Assembly (NCBI GenBank): GCA_021234155.1 | Contig: JAJEKV010000065.1 | Location: 6,206,446 to 6,270,445, forward strand | Source: Isoetes taiwanensis | Lineage: Eukaryota > Streptophyta > Lycopodiopsida > Isoetales > Isoetaceae | Length of the DNA stretch: 64,000 nucleotides | Direction: 5' to 3' | Shown here: piece by piece, positions 11,988-24,084 of the stretch | Numbering within the stretch: position 1 is the stretch's first letter | Layout of the letters: the number at the start of each line of letters is the position of its first letter | Program-made: the position numbers and the translations under genes | Notes under the pieces: generated by a model | The model's input: only the letters and a program-made list of their open reading frames with translations | Told to the model about the DNA's origin: nothing | Databases searched by the model: none

Positions 11988-12187
11988 TGTTGATCAAATG
12001 AAGTCGTCTTGACATGTGGCACCCACAAAACCGTCACCTTCTCGGTGCAAAAATCTTAGGAGAAACTCTTGCATGTTACTGTTTTTGGTATTGCTGTTTT
12101 GGTATTAAAGGATCCTTTCGATCCTCTCTTTGTATCAAGTTCTGGCATTCAATAGAATGCGTGCCGCCTTGCTATTCACGGGTTACA
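11988..12187 (+). repeat. Right LTR of the copia element
   Basis: About 200 bp, TGTTGATC to GGTTACA, aligned with 6365-6558. It keeps blocks such as GGTATTAAAGGATCCTTTCGAT and GGCATTCAATAGAATGC. Preceded by AGCAGGAG, a short polypurine tract. Confidence 0.8.
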
Positions 12188-12942
12188 AAGCTAATCAGAA
12201 GCTATGGAGTGCAACATTTGCCGCATATCCGGCAACATTTATAGACTACCACAAGAGTCGTGATATGTCACGAAGCAAAAAGAAGAGGTCTATTTCATTC
12301 TAAATGGGGATGCGCCCTTATTTTTACAGGTTCATTTTATCAGTTCATATTTTGTTTGTTAATTATGCAAGCTTCTGTAGCAAATGTTTTATGTTGACTT
12401 TGTAAACACATGTTAGCTTGGATAAAAGTGGTCTAGTGAACTTTTTATAGAATAAACCTAACAATCATGGGTGGTCCTCAACTAGAGGCTTAGTGCCGTT
12501 TTATGAGTCACTAAAAACATTTCGTGGGTAGATTCATGCATAACATCACGCTACCATGTGGACGTGTTATATAAGATTGTTCCAGACCTGATCTAGGCGG
12601 CGTTCCACCTCCCATAGAGAAGTATTAAACTTAGCATCTAGATTAAAATGGCTAGCCAAGTAACATAATGACAATGTATTTGATTGCAAACCCTAACAAG
12701 ATGGTCTAAATTTGCTCTTAGCCTATAGAAAAACCTTGTTGATCTAAGGCTCATTCTCAAGTAGCTAAGCTACAACGATAAAATAAACTTCAAGTGGTCT
12801 CGTCACTTTAGTGACTCATTAAGCCTTGATCCTAGTGGTTTAAGCTATTGTTTTCATTTACTCGTTGACCCATTATGCAAAAGGTATGTCGTCAAAGGTC
12901 ATGCTCCTCCTTCGATTGATGGTTGGTGCTTCATTACATCTC
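12188..12942. other. Intergenic, nothing recognised
   Basis: About 750 bp of AT-rich DNA between the copia element and the next LTR-like repeat. No coding similarity or RNA gene seen. Confidence 0.4.
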
Positions 12943-15664
12943 TGTAACAGTCTTGGCCACTTGATGGGCCAATATATGTATGTATGTATGTATGTACGTG
13001 TTTGGCATACATGCAACATGCAATTCATATATCCAAGGGGTTGTTTCTTTGGAAAAGGATTTTTATAAGAGCTTTTTGCAGAGCTTGAAGGCAGAAGGAG
13101 CAATTTCTGGGCAGTTTTGTGGCTGAGCTTTAGAGCATCATATCTCGGCGACCTGAGATCCTTTTTAAGTGATTCTTATTTTGCTGGAAAGATTCTTGAG
13201 CAAGCTTTCCGGAATGCATCTGATCAGTCTAAATTCATCCATATGCAAAAGTTATGATAGAAATAGTGATGTTGGGTCAGAATTGACTGCACTATCTATC
13301 TTTTTCTGCAGTTTGATTCTTGGAGCTAGAAGGCGATCTTTCAAGGCGCAGGCAACGACAAAGATTCCAAAGATCTATGCGTGAAGAAATTCTCAGGTGG
13401 GGTTTTATTATTGATCAATTGATATACTATGAACTGCTGTGATTAGTCTGTACATGATTTTTGGATGTGAATATGATAAATTATGAATTTTTTGAAGACT
13501 TATAAGGCTACGGAAGGTAACCAGTGAGTGGAAACATCTCTGGAAGGGTTGGTTCTGAGTTAGGAATGGCCAAAAAAATTGCTTGAGATGCACCGATTCA
13601 GCATCAAAAAATCCAGAAAAGGCAGAATTGAATTGGATCTGGTCGGCACCGAGCTTTTCAATGCCATTCTGTATTCACGTTATATTTTTGTCCTTTTGTA
13701 TTTTGTGTTTTATCTTGTTGGACTTGTATTTGTTGCTTTTGTCAATTTATTTGCATGTCATAAAATAAAGCTAAGTACCCATGGATGGAATTGTGTTGCA
13801 TCTGAGCTTAGCAGCAGAGGAGGTCAGAGCATGAAGAGCGGGGCAGAATAATAATAAGTTGTAAGAATATGCATTGTTTGAATAATTTTCTAACTATGGC
13901 AAATTCTAATTCATGTGAACAGTTCTAAGGATTGAAATAAAATATATTTCTTAGCTCATGGAGATGGGGCCAATGCTGAGAAGTAGCCTAGCAAAGATGT
14001 AGAGCATCAATGATCCCTTGGCATCAAGGATAATTAAGTTCAACATCAAGTTCCTATGTGGATCTTGTAAGTGTTGTAATGTAAATTGGAAGCTAAGTTT
14101 GTGGGTTATTAATAAGGAATATTAAAAACCATAGCTAAATGAATCTTCAGTAGATATTGATATGCTAGGGATGACATGCAATGGGCATAAACGGTCATTC
14201 GACATCAAGGATTATTGAGTAAGTATTTGTGGATTTGTAAGCGCCATCAATAGTCGTGGTAATTAACCTTGGAAGGTAAGCAAGTGGTGTTTTTAATATG
14301 GAATATTAAAAACCATAGCTAGGTGCGCATTTTAAAACCTTGGATATTGTAATGTGAATAAATCTAGACATGCTCAAGGATTGAGACGGGTCCACATGGG
14401 TACAAGGAGAGCTATGAGGAGCTTGGGGGTTTCTGAATGTGGCTATAGCATGGAGTAATGCTAGCCTAAAATGTATAATTGTAAAGCGCCTGAGTTGTTG
14501 CATTGTCATTTATAAAGAGCATCATAGCTAATGGATTCATGGTATAAATGGTATGGGACATTGTCTTCCTCAAGGGAGAATGGTTTTGATGCAAGTTTTG
14601 CATTGTGTGAAATGTTAGTATCTTTTCTTGTTTGATGAACTACATAGATGTTGGAGCTATATCAACGATAGCCGGGCTTGTGACTTCCTCGACATGCTGT
14701 ATTCATCGTGATCTTCATCATTGAGCCTGCTACCTCGACATGGTATTGGATGTATGAGTAACTTGATATGTAGAAAATATGGTAAGTTATCATCGCTAAT
14801 AGATTTAATGAAAGCTAATATGAAACTGCATTCCTTATGGGGAGAATAGTTACTGCGTTGTATTCCGTATGAAGGGTAAACTTTTGCTTATGGACAAGCT
14901 ACTGCGACACCCGGGGGATGCACCTCTATATATGGACAGATGGCATGTGCGTTCGAGGGGTCATAGAAAAACCCCTGTATACGGCTTTTTGGAGTAGAAA
15001 AACCCATACCATACGGGTTTTTGAACTAACATACATTATAGCCCCTATCCATAGATTTACGATTGGTTGTGCCAAATTATATAATCCCTTTCCGACTTTG
15101 TACCTTTTGTGAGGAATTCCAGGAATACCTGGAATTCCTGGAATAGGGTAATACCTGTGCAATACCTGGAATAGCTGGAATGGACAGTGCTGAGATGAAT
15201 CTGCTAGAAAGGTAAAAATGAAGCTAATATAAGGATACGACGCTCCTTCTATCAGATGGATCAGCTCCCCAAATCGATCATCTACGGAATCTTTCCTTCC
15301 CGCCCGTATGAGCTCCCGACCATATATATACCTACGACCATCAATACGTGTACTCTAGGTGCACCCCCCTTGCTGCGACATGGCTAGATTGTGATTGAGA
15401 TCACAGGCATCATCGAAACTTGATCTTCTAGGCACATGTATAGTAGATATTGTAATGAACAACACATGTTATGGTCTGTGTCATTGCACAACTGTTGTTT
15501 TTGTATGTGTTCTTGGATCCTCCGGGGTCGGGCTTCTAGGTTCGGTGGCCTGGGTTGCCCCTACATGCTCATGTTCATCTGTGTTTCTCGTAGTTCTCCT
15601 ACCGAGGATGCTGCATCAACTCTTGGAACCCATAGTAAGTGGTCCTCCAGTGCCAGATATGGGT
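12943..15664 (+). repeat. Long LTR-like repeat, copy A
   Basis: Starts TGTAACAGTCTTGGCCACTT and corresponds along its length to copy B (15665-18050). Matching blocks include the GATGGGCCA-TATA start, CTCATGGAGATGGGGC near 13959 against 16778, 'GAACAACACATGT' near 15457 against 17140, and GGTTCGGTGGCC near 15539 against 17232. Copy A is interrupted at its far end exactly where copy B begins, so B probably inserted into A or the two are tandem LTRs. A (TATG)n microsatellite lies at about 12976-12997 and an imperfect ATTCCAGG palindrome at 15113-15138. No coding capacity seen. Confidence 0.55.
15113..15138. repeat. Perfect 11-bp inverted repeat within copy A
   Basis: GGAATTCCAGG, AATA, CCTGGAATTCC forms a perfect hairpin. 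It is followed by further partial copies of CCTGGAAT as far as about 15180, a small degenerate minisatellite. Confidence 0.7.
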
Positions 15665-18050
15665 TGTAACGGTCCTGGCCGCTTGATGGGCCAGTATACG
15701 TACTCATGTACGTATATACATGTTTGACATGCATGCAAGATAGAACATGCATGTAGGATGGAGCTAAAAATAAGAAAAAGCTTTATGAATTAAAGAGGCA
15801 AATTGAGGAAGGAATTTTAGAAGCTTTTTGGAGACGTGGAGTTGAGGCCGCGCTTTTTGGAGGAATTGCATCGAGCTACGGAATCCGAGCTTGAAGATTC
15901 AAGATTGATCTCTCTAATTTCCAGTGGGGTTTGTGAGTTTACGAGAATTGCATAAGCCTGTCTAGAATTGATTTGTGCATGCTAATATTATGGATTGATA
16001 TCGAAATTGGAATTGTGGTAAAAGTTAGTCTGTTATATCAAAATCGCCCGAGCCTGAAGAGGCACTCGGAAAACTTCATCTTTGGTCCGGAATGGGTCGA
16101 ATTTATTGGCAAAGTGCCGATTTGAGCTTTTGTGAGGTAAATTGGAAGTAACATTTGCATTAGAGAGCTCTTTGGGAAACATGGAGCCGTGAATTATATG
16201 CTCAAATTAGAGCTTGAAATAGTAAAAAAGGGGTTGGTTGGGACTCTAGAGTGGCCGATTTATCTTGATTGATTCTTTCCCAGGCCAGAACTGTTGATTA
16301 ATTGAGGCTTGTTGCCTTGTTGGCTATTTGGTTGAGACAACAAAATCAACTGAAAACAGGTCGAAATTGCTTGGAGTAGGCCGATTTGGGCTTGGGAAGT
16401 GCCGATTTGCCTGGGAAGAGCGATAATTTGTTGGATCGATGTGTTTGGGGAGCTGCCACAGTGCCGGAATTTGAGACGTTGTTTGTTTTTTTGCTTGTTA
16501 TATTTTTGTACTAATTGTTACTTTTGTCTATTGTTTGTTAATTAATTCATATTTAGCTTCAAAAACATATATTAGTGGTTCAAAGGAAAGCAATAGAAAG
16601 TTCAAGGGTTGGATTGAGGACCCACCATCCACGAGTACACCTGTGTCCCGCCCGTAAAAGATTTGGATGAAACATGCGGGAATAATATGTGCTCTGCATT
16701 GCTTAAATATAACATGCTAAGGAAGAATAAATCTCTCTTTTATAAGTAAATAACTCAGATAATTGTACGAGCTTGCTCATGGAGATGGGGCTAGTCTAGG
16801 AATTTCAGGCAGTTGCAGTCAGGAGTCCTTATGGATTTTAAGCTGGGAAAGTGTAAGTTTGAAGACTCCAGTTTGGATGTATAATTAATTACTTAGCTAA
16901 GGAAGTGGTTTTTCTTATTAAAAATTCTAAAGACCCTAGCTAAGAGGCCTGAATTAAATAATGTTGTGAAGTTATTTCTGCACCGACCTTGTAGTAATTA
17001 TTCGAGCATGCTACATCGATATGTTGGTTTGCTATTGAGTTTCATCATCGAATTTGCTACTTCAACATGGGCAAGTTGTATGGGCAACTTCGGCAAGTGG
17101 CTAGGGTATGGTTTAGACACATGTATATGGTAGATAACTAATGAACAACACATGTCATCATCTGGGTCATTGTGTCACAAAGTTGTCTTGGTATTTTGTT
17201 ATGTACTTGATCCTCCTGGGTGGGACTTCTAGGTTCGGTGGCCTAGGTTGCTCCTAAGATGCTCATGTTCATCCGTGATTCTCTGTGATTCTAGTGCTCG
17301 TGACACCGGGTGTTAGTTCTCCGGCGGGGATTGCTACGTCGACCAACTCTTGTGAAACCCCATGGTAAGAGGTCCCTCTAGTACCGGACGTAATGAGAGG
17401 GTATAAAGATACGAGGTTCACCCCACCACCGCTATGTGGCTTGGAATGTAAGTCGGCTGGGCAACATGCCGCTAACTGGGGCTCAGATGTAGGTCGGGCC
17501 GAGCTACCCATTGTCCCGGAGTTTGTTATGATGGTTTGGTACGGTTATGTTCTCAGGCTCTTGATGTTCATGATGTTTTCTTTATTGTCATAGTCTAGCG
17601 TTGCAACATAGGTTCTTGTGTCTTTGAGTCGTTTATGTTTGTTATTCAAGACTTTCAAGATGTTTTATGCATGCAGAGGCAGCTATGGGATCCCCACTTA
17701 GTCACAAGGACTAACCCCTTTGAGTGCATGCAGTGATTGAGCAAGGTGGTGCTGGGGCCAAGAGCAACAAATGCCGCCGTGGGATGGTCGAAGTTGGAGT
17801 TTTCTAGAAGCTGAATCTTTGCTTTGGTTTTGCATAAATCTATTATGGATGTATTTCTCTTGAAATTATATTACAATAGTCGGATATTAGCTATATATAA
17901 GAAGGAAATCATTTTCCATTATTTATTGGAAGATTAAATTCTTCACCAACATAGTTGATTAAAGTTTTCATATCAACCTAGATCTAACCTCAAGTATTGA
18001 CAAGATCCCCGAAGTTGTTAAGAGGGTCAACTTCGGCTAGCTCGTCCACA
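15665..18050 (+). repeat. Long LTR-like repeat, copy B (5' LTR of a gypsy-type element)
   Basis: Starts TGTAACGGTCCTGGCCGCTT and appears to end at CCACA (18046-18050), directly before TTGGCATCGTGAGCC, a plausible primer-binding region. A Ty3/gypsy Gag follows about 110 bp later, which supports a 5' LTR of about 2.4 kb. A piece resembling its 3' end reappears at 20614-20725. Confidence 0.5.
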
Positions 18051-18161
18051 GATTGGCATCGTGAGCCAAGTTTGATCTTTAAGGGAATTTGGAAATGATT
18101 CATGTTCTTGAAGTGAGTTGTTAATGCTCATATTGTCTATATTGCAGAGTAGTAGGAGATC

Positions 18162-18960
18162 ATGGATGCTGGTGGTGCAGGAGGAGATGGAGCTCAAGAT
18201 GTAACTAATATCCAAGCAAGCTATTCAACCCAATCTCTGCAAAGAAAGTGTGTCACAAAGAAAAGACCGAGGTCGAGAAAGCAATTGAAAAGGTGTTAAA
18301 GGACACCAAAAGGGAAGTTTTTACAGGAGAAAACACAACAGGAGATGATGCTGATGCTTGGCTCCGTGGAGTGGAGTTCTATTTTGATTTGATCAAGGCA
18401 CAAGATTCCGTAAAAGCTCTTCCGCCTCGGGCAATGTTAGGAGGTTTTGCAAGAGTCGGGTGGGAGACTTGCCTAACTCGACATGAATAAGAGACCTCGC
18501 CAAGCAACGTGGGAAGAGTTCAAAAGGCCTTTGAGGGACATTTTACACCTCCGTGATATAAAGTTGATAAGATGAATGAGTTCTTAGATTTGACGCAAAG
18601 GGACCCGGGCGTAATACAATGAAAAGTTTAGAAGATTGCAACCACATTGTCCTATTCTTGATAAAGCTAAGATGTGTGCTAGATTTGTGAAAGGACTCCA
18701 TGTTGATATCAAAAGTACCATGTCCGAGTGGCATATCTGAGATCTAGAGGAGGTAGTAAGAATTGCCAAAAATCGGGAAGCGAGACTTGGCGAAAAAGTT
18801 GCAAGTGGATATAAAGGAAGAGACAAGCATCTTCCTCTTGGCCGGTTGAGAATTCATATAGTCGAAGACGATCATTTAGAGAAGAGCCATATGCTAGTCA
18901 ATGCGGGAATTTCAAAGTAATAATAGGAATTGGGCAAGTAGCATCCGATCGAAGTAAGTT
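18162..18960 (+). pseudogene. Ty3/gypsy-type Gag remnant
   Basis: From an ATG at 18162 the + strand, with frame changes, reads like the retrotransposon Gag core: 'DADAWLRGVEFYFDLIKAQD' near 18345-18405, 'TWEEFKRPLRDI' near 18510-18545, 'YNEKFRRLQPHCPILDKAK' near 18615-18672 and 'ARFVKGLHVDIKSTMSEW' near 18678-18732. This is the usual A--W---------F, W--F---F, EY---F--L, F--GL------ order. At least three frameshifts or stops break it. Pol is not visible downstream. Confidence 0.75.
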
Positions 18961-19301
18961 GTTAACGCCACTCACCGATGAGGAAAGACAAAGCGGTGCC
19001 TTGAGGATCTAAAACTTTAGACGGCCCAGATTTGATCAATGGAATGCTACAATGTGCGGGGTTGGTATCGGGTTTTGGATGTGATCTCGTGGATTTGCGG
19101 TGGAAGCGCGAGGTCACCGGAATTGCTTGCTTCGGCGCGGGCGGCGGTTGCTTAACAATTTCGATTGTGCTTGGCTTTTGCCCTGTCGTTGGGCTTTACC
19201 CGATGGAGATTTGTCGTCCATGGCTAAAGAACCCCAATTGTGGAAGCTATTTGCACGGATCCCGGGCTCTACCCGCCGGAGTTGAGCTAAGGTGAAGGAG
19301 C

Positions 19302-19692
19302 ATGGGTAGCATGGAAGGATCTCTCCGTCTTGGTTTCTCGAGGCCCCGGCCATTCGGAAAAGAAAATTTTAATTTCCAGCTCGGATTTGCCCACTGGGCT
19401 TTTCACGCCCATTATGGGGTCGTTTGGTTTTGGGCAAATCGACTCTTCCGGATTCTCCGGCAGCCGCCTTGCCAAAGGAATCGTTCGAGGGGTGACATTT
19501 GGCTTAATGGCTCCAACGGCCTCTCCATCTTCCTCCGGGTTACGGGCTTATGTTACCCAAGAAGAAGCTTTGCTTGGTACGCTCAACGTGAAGGAAACTA
19601 TTGCCTATCTTTGCCGGTCTCGAGACTTCCCCATTCTCGCCTTCCTTTGAGATTAGCGAAATGGTCTCATTTAGTATCTCTTGAAGTGATAT
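19302..19692 (+). pseudogene. ABCG half-transporter fragment (nucleotide-binding domain start)
   Basis: The + frame from about 19308 reads 'VAWKDLSVLVSRGPG', then a segment matching the lead-in to the ABCG P-loop, 'GLFTPIMGS-GFG', then 'GLRAYVTQEEALLGTLNVKE' and 'TIAYLCRSRDFP'. This is the canonical ABCG/WBC layout before and after Walker A (AIMGPSGSGKSTLLD, then G--AYVTQ-D-LLGTLTV-ET--Y-A-LR-P). The Walker A GKST is readable only in the +1 frame at about 19434-19445, so there is a frameshift inside the P-loop. Another shift near 19635 gives the RLP-like tail. Signature and Walker B motifs and all membrane segments are absent. It sits between a gypsy Gag and an LTR-end-like piece, so it may be a captured host fragment. 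Confidence 0.7.
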
Positions 19693-20613
19693 GATTTTTT
19701 TTTTTCCTATCTAAGGAAACTTCATTGCCGACCATTCATACCGCAGGTGGAGGCATTTTCATTCTCTTCGGGGATTTTTCTTTTTGTTTAAGATAAAACA
19801 AAGAAGGTATGCTTCCTCCCCCGCTTTAGGTTTAAGCAAGGTGATTTGTTATTGAGGCTTACCTTTGTGAAGATCTTAATTTTTTAGCATTGCATCTAAT
19901 TCTCAATCATACATAGGAGATATTTAAGTTTTCTTTGGTGTTTGGATGACATCATTAGGTATCACAAGCCGGGCGTTGAATTTATGCTCCATTTCGAGTG
20001 CATATTGCATGTACGCATTAAGCACATCTCCGGGTTTACGGCGCGATAGGCAAACCGACCATCATGAATACAAAAGTTAAATTCTCTTTGGCTCTTCATG
20101 GCTTTGCTAGAAGAGTTGGGTTGTTGGCTATGTTTTGTACAAGGAAGCTAGAATACGAGTCCCTTAGTTATACGCAATGATCTCCTCCCTACAGATCTGG
20201 ATGATCCAAGGGTGCCCCAATCCTTCGGTAAGTGTGTTCCATCATAATCTTTACTTTTCTTCTTTTATTGTAGTGAATAGGCCTTTTATCATGATTTTCT
20301 GTTGTAGATATGATGGAGGACCTCATTAGAAGGATGTGCTTCATCCTTGCTACTCCGTGAAGAAGCTATGGTGCTTAGCTAAGTCTCCAGATGTGTTTAT
20401 ATGTTTGAGTTTTGTTAGCTTTGTAGGCACAACCCATGATTAAACTTTCTTCTTGCTCCAAATATAAACAATTATGAGCTTTCATTTTAATTGCTAGAGA
20501 ATAGCATTTGGCATTCAGATGGGCATCCACTTGCTAGCATTCTGTGTGCATAGTATCAGGGCCATGATTTATTGCCTTATTCGTAAGAATGGTTCAGATT
20601 TCGACTACAAAGG

Positions 20614-20725
20614 AAGATTCAATTCTTCACCAGTACTATTGTTTTTTAAAGTTTATACCAACCTAGATCTAGTCTTTTTGCAAGTTCTAACAAGATCCCG
20701 AGTTGCCAGGATTGACAACTCGGTA
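20614..20725 (+). repeat. Diverged copy of the gypsy LTR 3' end
   Basis: Shares 'GGAAGATT-AATTCTTCACCA', 'ACCAACCTAGATCTA' type words and 'ACAAGATCCC-GA' with 17930-18035 in the same order and spacing. It could be the end of a 3' LTR for the element whose Gag is at 18162, which would place the ABCG fragment inside the element. Confidence 0.5.
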
Positions 20726-21706
20726 TGCTTGTCACAATCTCTCTCCCTTGGACATATAGTTGACTTGGGTAAAGCGCAACCCCCATACCCATATGGTGAT
20801 TCCTTGTGATGACGTCTCCAAAAGGCTACGATCATCATACTTATACGATGGGTGCACTTTATAGATTTTGGGAGCGTCACATGAATGAAGGGAATATTTC
20901 TAGACCACGACACAATATCGTCAGACAAGGGTTTTCCTCTTTGGAAAACTCAAATGTTGATTTGACGAATAACAAGTGTATATTGCCTTATTTTGCTTTT
21001 CTTATCTTTGTCTATGCAATTCGACTATAAATTATTAGTAAAATATGAAATCTTTTACCTTTTGTCAAAATGGAATTCACAAAAATAATAGAGTACACAC
21101 ATTCTAATTTCTACATCCACAATTATTATATTGGAACTTACATCTACATATACTAAAATGAACGATCATCTGTGTCTTCAATCCTAGGTGCACATGGTTA
21201 CAAACAAATGTTTCATGCACGTATTATATAGTAACTCAAAAGATGAAGTTCTAGAATAGCAACTTTTCATATTAGCAACATTTGGTAGAAAGCCAAGATT
21301 GCCCGAATTTACATGATGAGAACATACATCGTAGCAAATTCACATGAACATTGAATATTTATGAAACAAAAATGAAGTATAAGGGAAAAACACAGATGAA
21401 CAATAGAAGCTGCCATCCATTATTTTAGCTTCACCCCAACCTTCTTCCTCACCTGCCCCATCCCCAAAAACACCAATTCCATTGACATTTGTCTTGTTTG
21501 TGTGTCTGTGTGTGCACGCGACGCATTGCGTGCTATTTAGCACGCCCTATAGTGCATGTTCCTATGACACAAGTCTGGGCCCCGAAATAAGGTGGATGAA
21601 TTTGGAAAGCAAATCTAGTTATTTGATTTGATTTGATTTATTATCACGCCATATCAAACCCTCGGGTCCATTAGGCGACAAAAAAGAAATACATATAATA
21701 AGTCCA
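20726..21706. other. Intergenic, nothing recognised
   Basis: About 1 kb AT-rich DNA. A short TTTGATTTGATTTGATT microsatellite is near 21613-21640. No coding similarity. Confidence 0.35.
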
Positions 21707-22860
21707 CTAAATGAGGCCTCTTGCCTCCATATCATCTGCTAGACTATTCAAGTCTAAAATCATTTTCCAATGTCCCCACCACGCTTGAAGATAAGCTCCA
21801 AGCCACGTGAGAGGCATCGAAAGTAATAGCGTAAAGCTTCTATACAAAGTAGCATCAATCCCAAAAGCATCATGTACCTCTTCAAATCTAGAGCATTCAA
21901 GGAAAGCATGGTGTTCATCTTCCACAACAGGTTGTCTGCAACATGGCCAAAATCTTAGCTCATGTGGAATGTCATGAACACGTTCTACCTCAGGAGTGAG
22001 ACCGCAACCGAGCTTGGGAAATAAGCCTGTGTTTGTATCCCATCAAAGTATCAAAGTAATCTTGTTCCACATCACCTCCCGTTTGTAATATTCCGTTTTT
22101 GTGCCAAAGGAGATGCCCATAAATGGTGGATAACCTTTTTTTAAACGAGACTACTGAATCCCAGTCTTTGTGTCGGGGAATGTCTAAAATGTCTATCCCC
22201 ATTTGTGAAACCAATCTATAAAAGGCTTGTACCATCCAATATCTGGTTGCCTCGATTGACTCTTGAAGGGCTTGGTGCGGGGGCGATCCTCTTCAAGATG
22301 TTGGACTCTCTGCAAGTACTCAAGTGCCTTCTACGCTTCTAATGGTAGAAAACTGCATCTCTGAAGGAAGCAACATCTCGTAAGGTATTTGCACTTTCAC
22401 CCCAAGTTCTTCCATCAAAATCTTTTCTATATATTTTCAATACTACGCCCATTTCTTTTTTTGACAAACACGGTCCCCAAACCGAACATTAGGTATAGTA
22501 CCACGGGTTGTACCAACATTTTAAACATAAGTTTTCGATACTCCATTTCAGATATGCATATTCCTCCACAAACTTCGATTGTGCCATATAAAGCTCTCAT
22601 TGTTCACGCAGCCCTTTTGTCAACTCACGCATTCCATTTATAGTTGTTTAAACTCCACCCCAAGGTATTTATATTGATGTACTTGCTCCAAGACCTCTCC
22701 ATCAAAGCGCATCCGAATGTTTTCTCTTTTCCCTACAACCATCACTTTTGTTTTCCTTTATTTATCGCCATCCCTTTTTCATTACAAAAAGAACCCAAGA
22801 TGTCTAGGTTTTGTAATCCGGTTATGTTAGCTAGATACGTGATATTGACTTATTAGGGTT
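21707..22860 (-). pseudogene. Non-LTR retrotransposon (LINE) RT C-terminal fragment
   Basis: Read on the minus strand from 22860 downwards. It starts with 'LDILGSFCNEKGMAINKGK', a frameshift, then 'MVVGKRENIRMRFDGEVLEQ' and 'YKYLGVEF', which is the conserved end of LINE reverse transcriptases (motif around K-LGV). Further on come 'RLVSQMGIDILDIPRH' and 'DTLMGYKHRLISQARLRSHS', and a cysteine/histidine cluster 'CCRQPVVEDEHHAFLECSRF' before a stop at 21707. The final cluster resembles the C-terminal zinc knuckle found after LINE RTs. The endonuclease and catalytic RT part are missing, so it is 5'-truncated, as is typical for LINE insertions. Confidence 0.75.
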
Positions 22861-23264
22861 GGATATGAGTGTATGTATAACCTATATGTTGATTGGGCTA
22901 ATGTTCTAGGTTTGCAACTTAAAGATATTGCTATGGGCCCCTTGGAAAATATGCAAGTTTGCTAGTACTTTCATTAGAACAATGTGTTGTTTTATTGGTA
23001 AAATGATATGTTAGAGATGATCAAATCTCAATGTAGAATTCCTAAATGAATTTGCTCTTTCAAATTTATTTTGATGTTGGATATTTCAAATATTAAATTT
23101 AAAGTAAAGAGACAATGGCCATATTTGAGAAAGATTGAAAGTTTGATTGTCATACAATAATGGCGAGATTAAAGATTGGGCAGTATATTGGATAATTCTG
23201 CCACGTAACAATGACACTATTTGGGTTAACGATAATTGTTTTTGGACATTTCCACACCTCTTCC
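22861..23264. other. Intergenic, nothing recognised
   Basis: Short AT-rich stretch between the LINE and the GT-rich tract; no coding or repeat signal seen. Confidence 0.35.
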
Positions 23265-23372
23265 TATTTGGACTCTAGTATAGTGTGTAGTGTGATATGT
23301 GTGGTGTATATCTAGTGAGCATAGTGTATATATGGTATAGTGTATGTAGTGTGTGTGTAATATAGTGTGTGT
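23265..23372 (+). repeat. Degenerate TAGTGTGT / GTGTATAT low-complexity tract
   Basis: About 100 bp dominated by irregular repeats of AGTGTG, GTGTAT and TATAGTGT. It directly precedes the TTCTAGAA-rich array. Confidence 0.75.
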
Positions 23373-23467
23373 GAAAGATTCAAAATTCATTTAGAGGCAT
23401 CTACGAAAGTTGTCATTAGCTTCTACAATTGGTCATGCATCTAAAGTGGCCTAATGGAAGCGTGTAC

Positions 23468-24010
23468 TTCTAGGACATCCTAGAACATGCTAGCACATTC
23501 TAGAACATCTTAGACCATTGTAGAACTTTCTAGAGTAGCGTAGAACTTTATAGGTCTAGAACATTCCAGAACTTTCTAGACCATTATAGAACTTTTTGGA
23601 ACATCCTAAAATAACCTAGAGATTAGGTGGACACCCTAGAGATTAGGCGAACCATTAGCATTCCAGAGAGCCTTAACAATGATTGAGGTGCTTACCCACC
23701 CATGAGCATCTCGAAGATTCAAGATTAGTGTTGAACCGAATTATCCATCCTCATGTCAAAGGCCCCTTTACATACTGGAAAAGGAGCTTCTTTTCTACTC
23801 GAATGCATGTGGGATATTTGTTTATATCCTAACATTCTAGAATATTCAGGAACTTTTTTAGAACAGTCCAGAACTTTCTAAAATATCCTAGAACATCCTA
23901 GAACTCTCTAGAATTGTCAAGAATATTCTAGAACTTTTTAGATGCTATATAATGTTCTAGAAGTTTCTAAAACTTTTTAGAACATGCTAGGCCAGAACAT
24001 TCTCGAGCAC
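23468..24010. repeat. TTCTAGAAC-rich degenerate array in two blocks
   Basis: Two blocks (about 23468-23643 and 23830-24010) consist of irregular copies of CTAGAACATTCTAGAAC-like words with a spacing near 10-12 bp, separated by about 190 bp of ordinary sequence. The unit contains the XbaI-like palindrome TCTAGA. Many copies also match the alternating GAA/TTC layout of heat-shock elements by sequence. Confidence 0.75.
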
Positions 24011-24084
24011 CCTAGAGACATATGTGGACCATTAGCATTTGAGCCAATCTTAACAAGAAAAAAACACACAATTGAAGAAAGAAA

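Larger units (their letters stand above)
6365..12187 (+). mobile_element. Ty1/copia LTR retrotransposon, decayed, with nested insertion
   Basis: Two LTRs of about 195-200 bp flank an internal region with the copia order gag, protease trace, integrase, reverse transcriptase, RNase H. Both LTRs begin TGTTGATCAAATGAAG and end GGTTACA. A PBS-like TGGTATCGTAGC follows the left LTR and a purine-rich AAGCAGGAG precedes the right LTR. The reading frame is broken many times, so it cannot encode a working polyprotein. Gag is interrupted between about 7178 and 8425 by AT-rich sequence containing a miniature LTR element. I find no matching target-site duplication (CTTGT against AAGCT), which fits great age or rearrangement. 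Confidence 0.85.

Noticed and set aside
13579-13851. A 90-codon hydrophobic + frame as a membrane protein
   Set aside because: It lies inside the long LTR-like repeat, and the hydrophobicity follows from T-rich sequence; the matching part of copy B does not keep the frame.
23468-24010. CRISPR-like array
   Set aside because: The repeats are degenerate, spacing is irregular and near 10-12 bp, and the DNA is eukaryotic.
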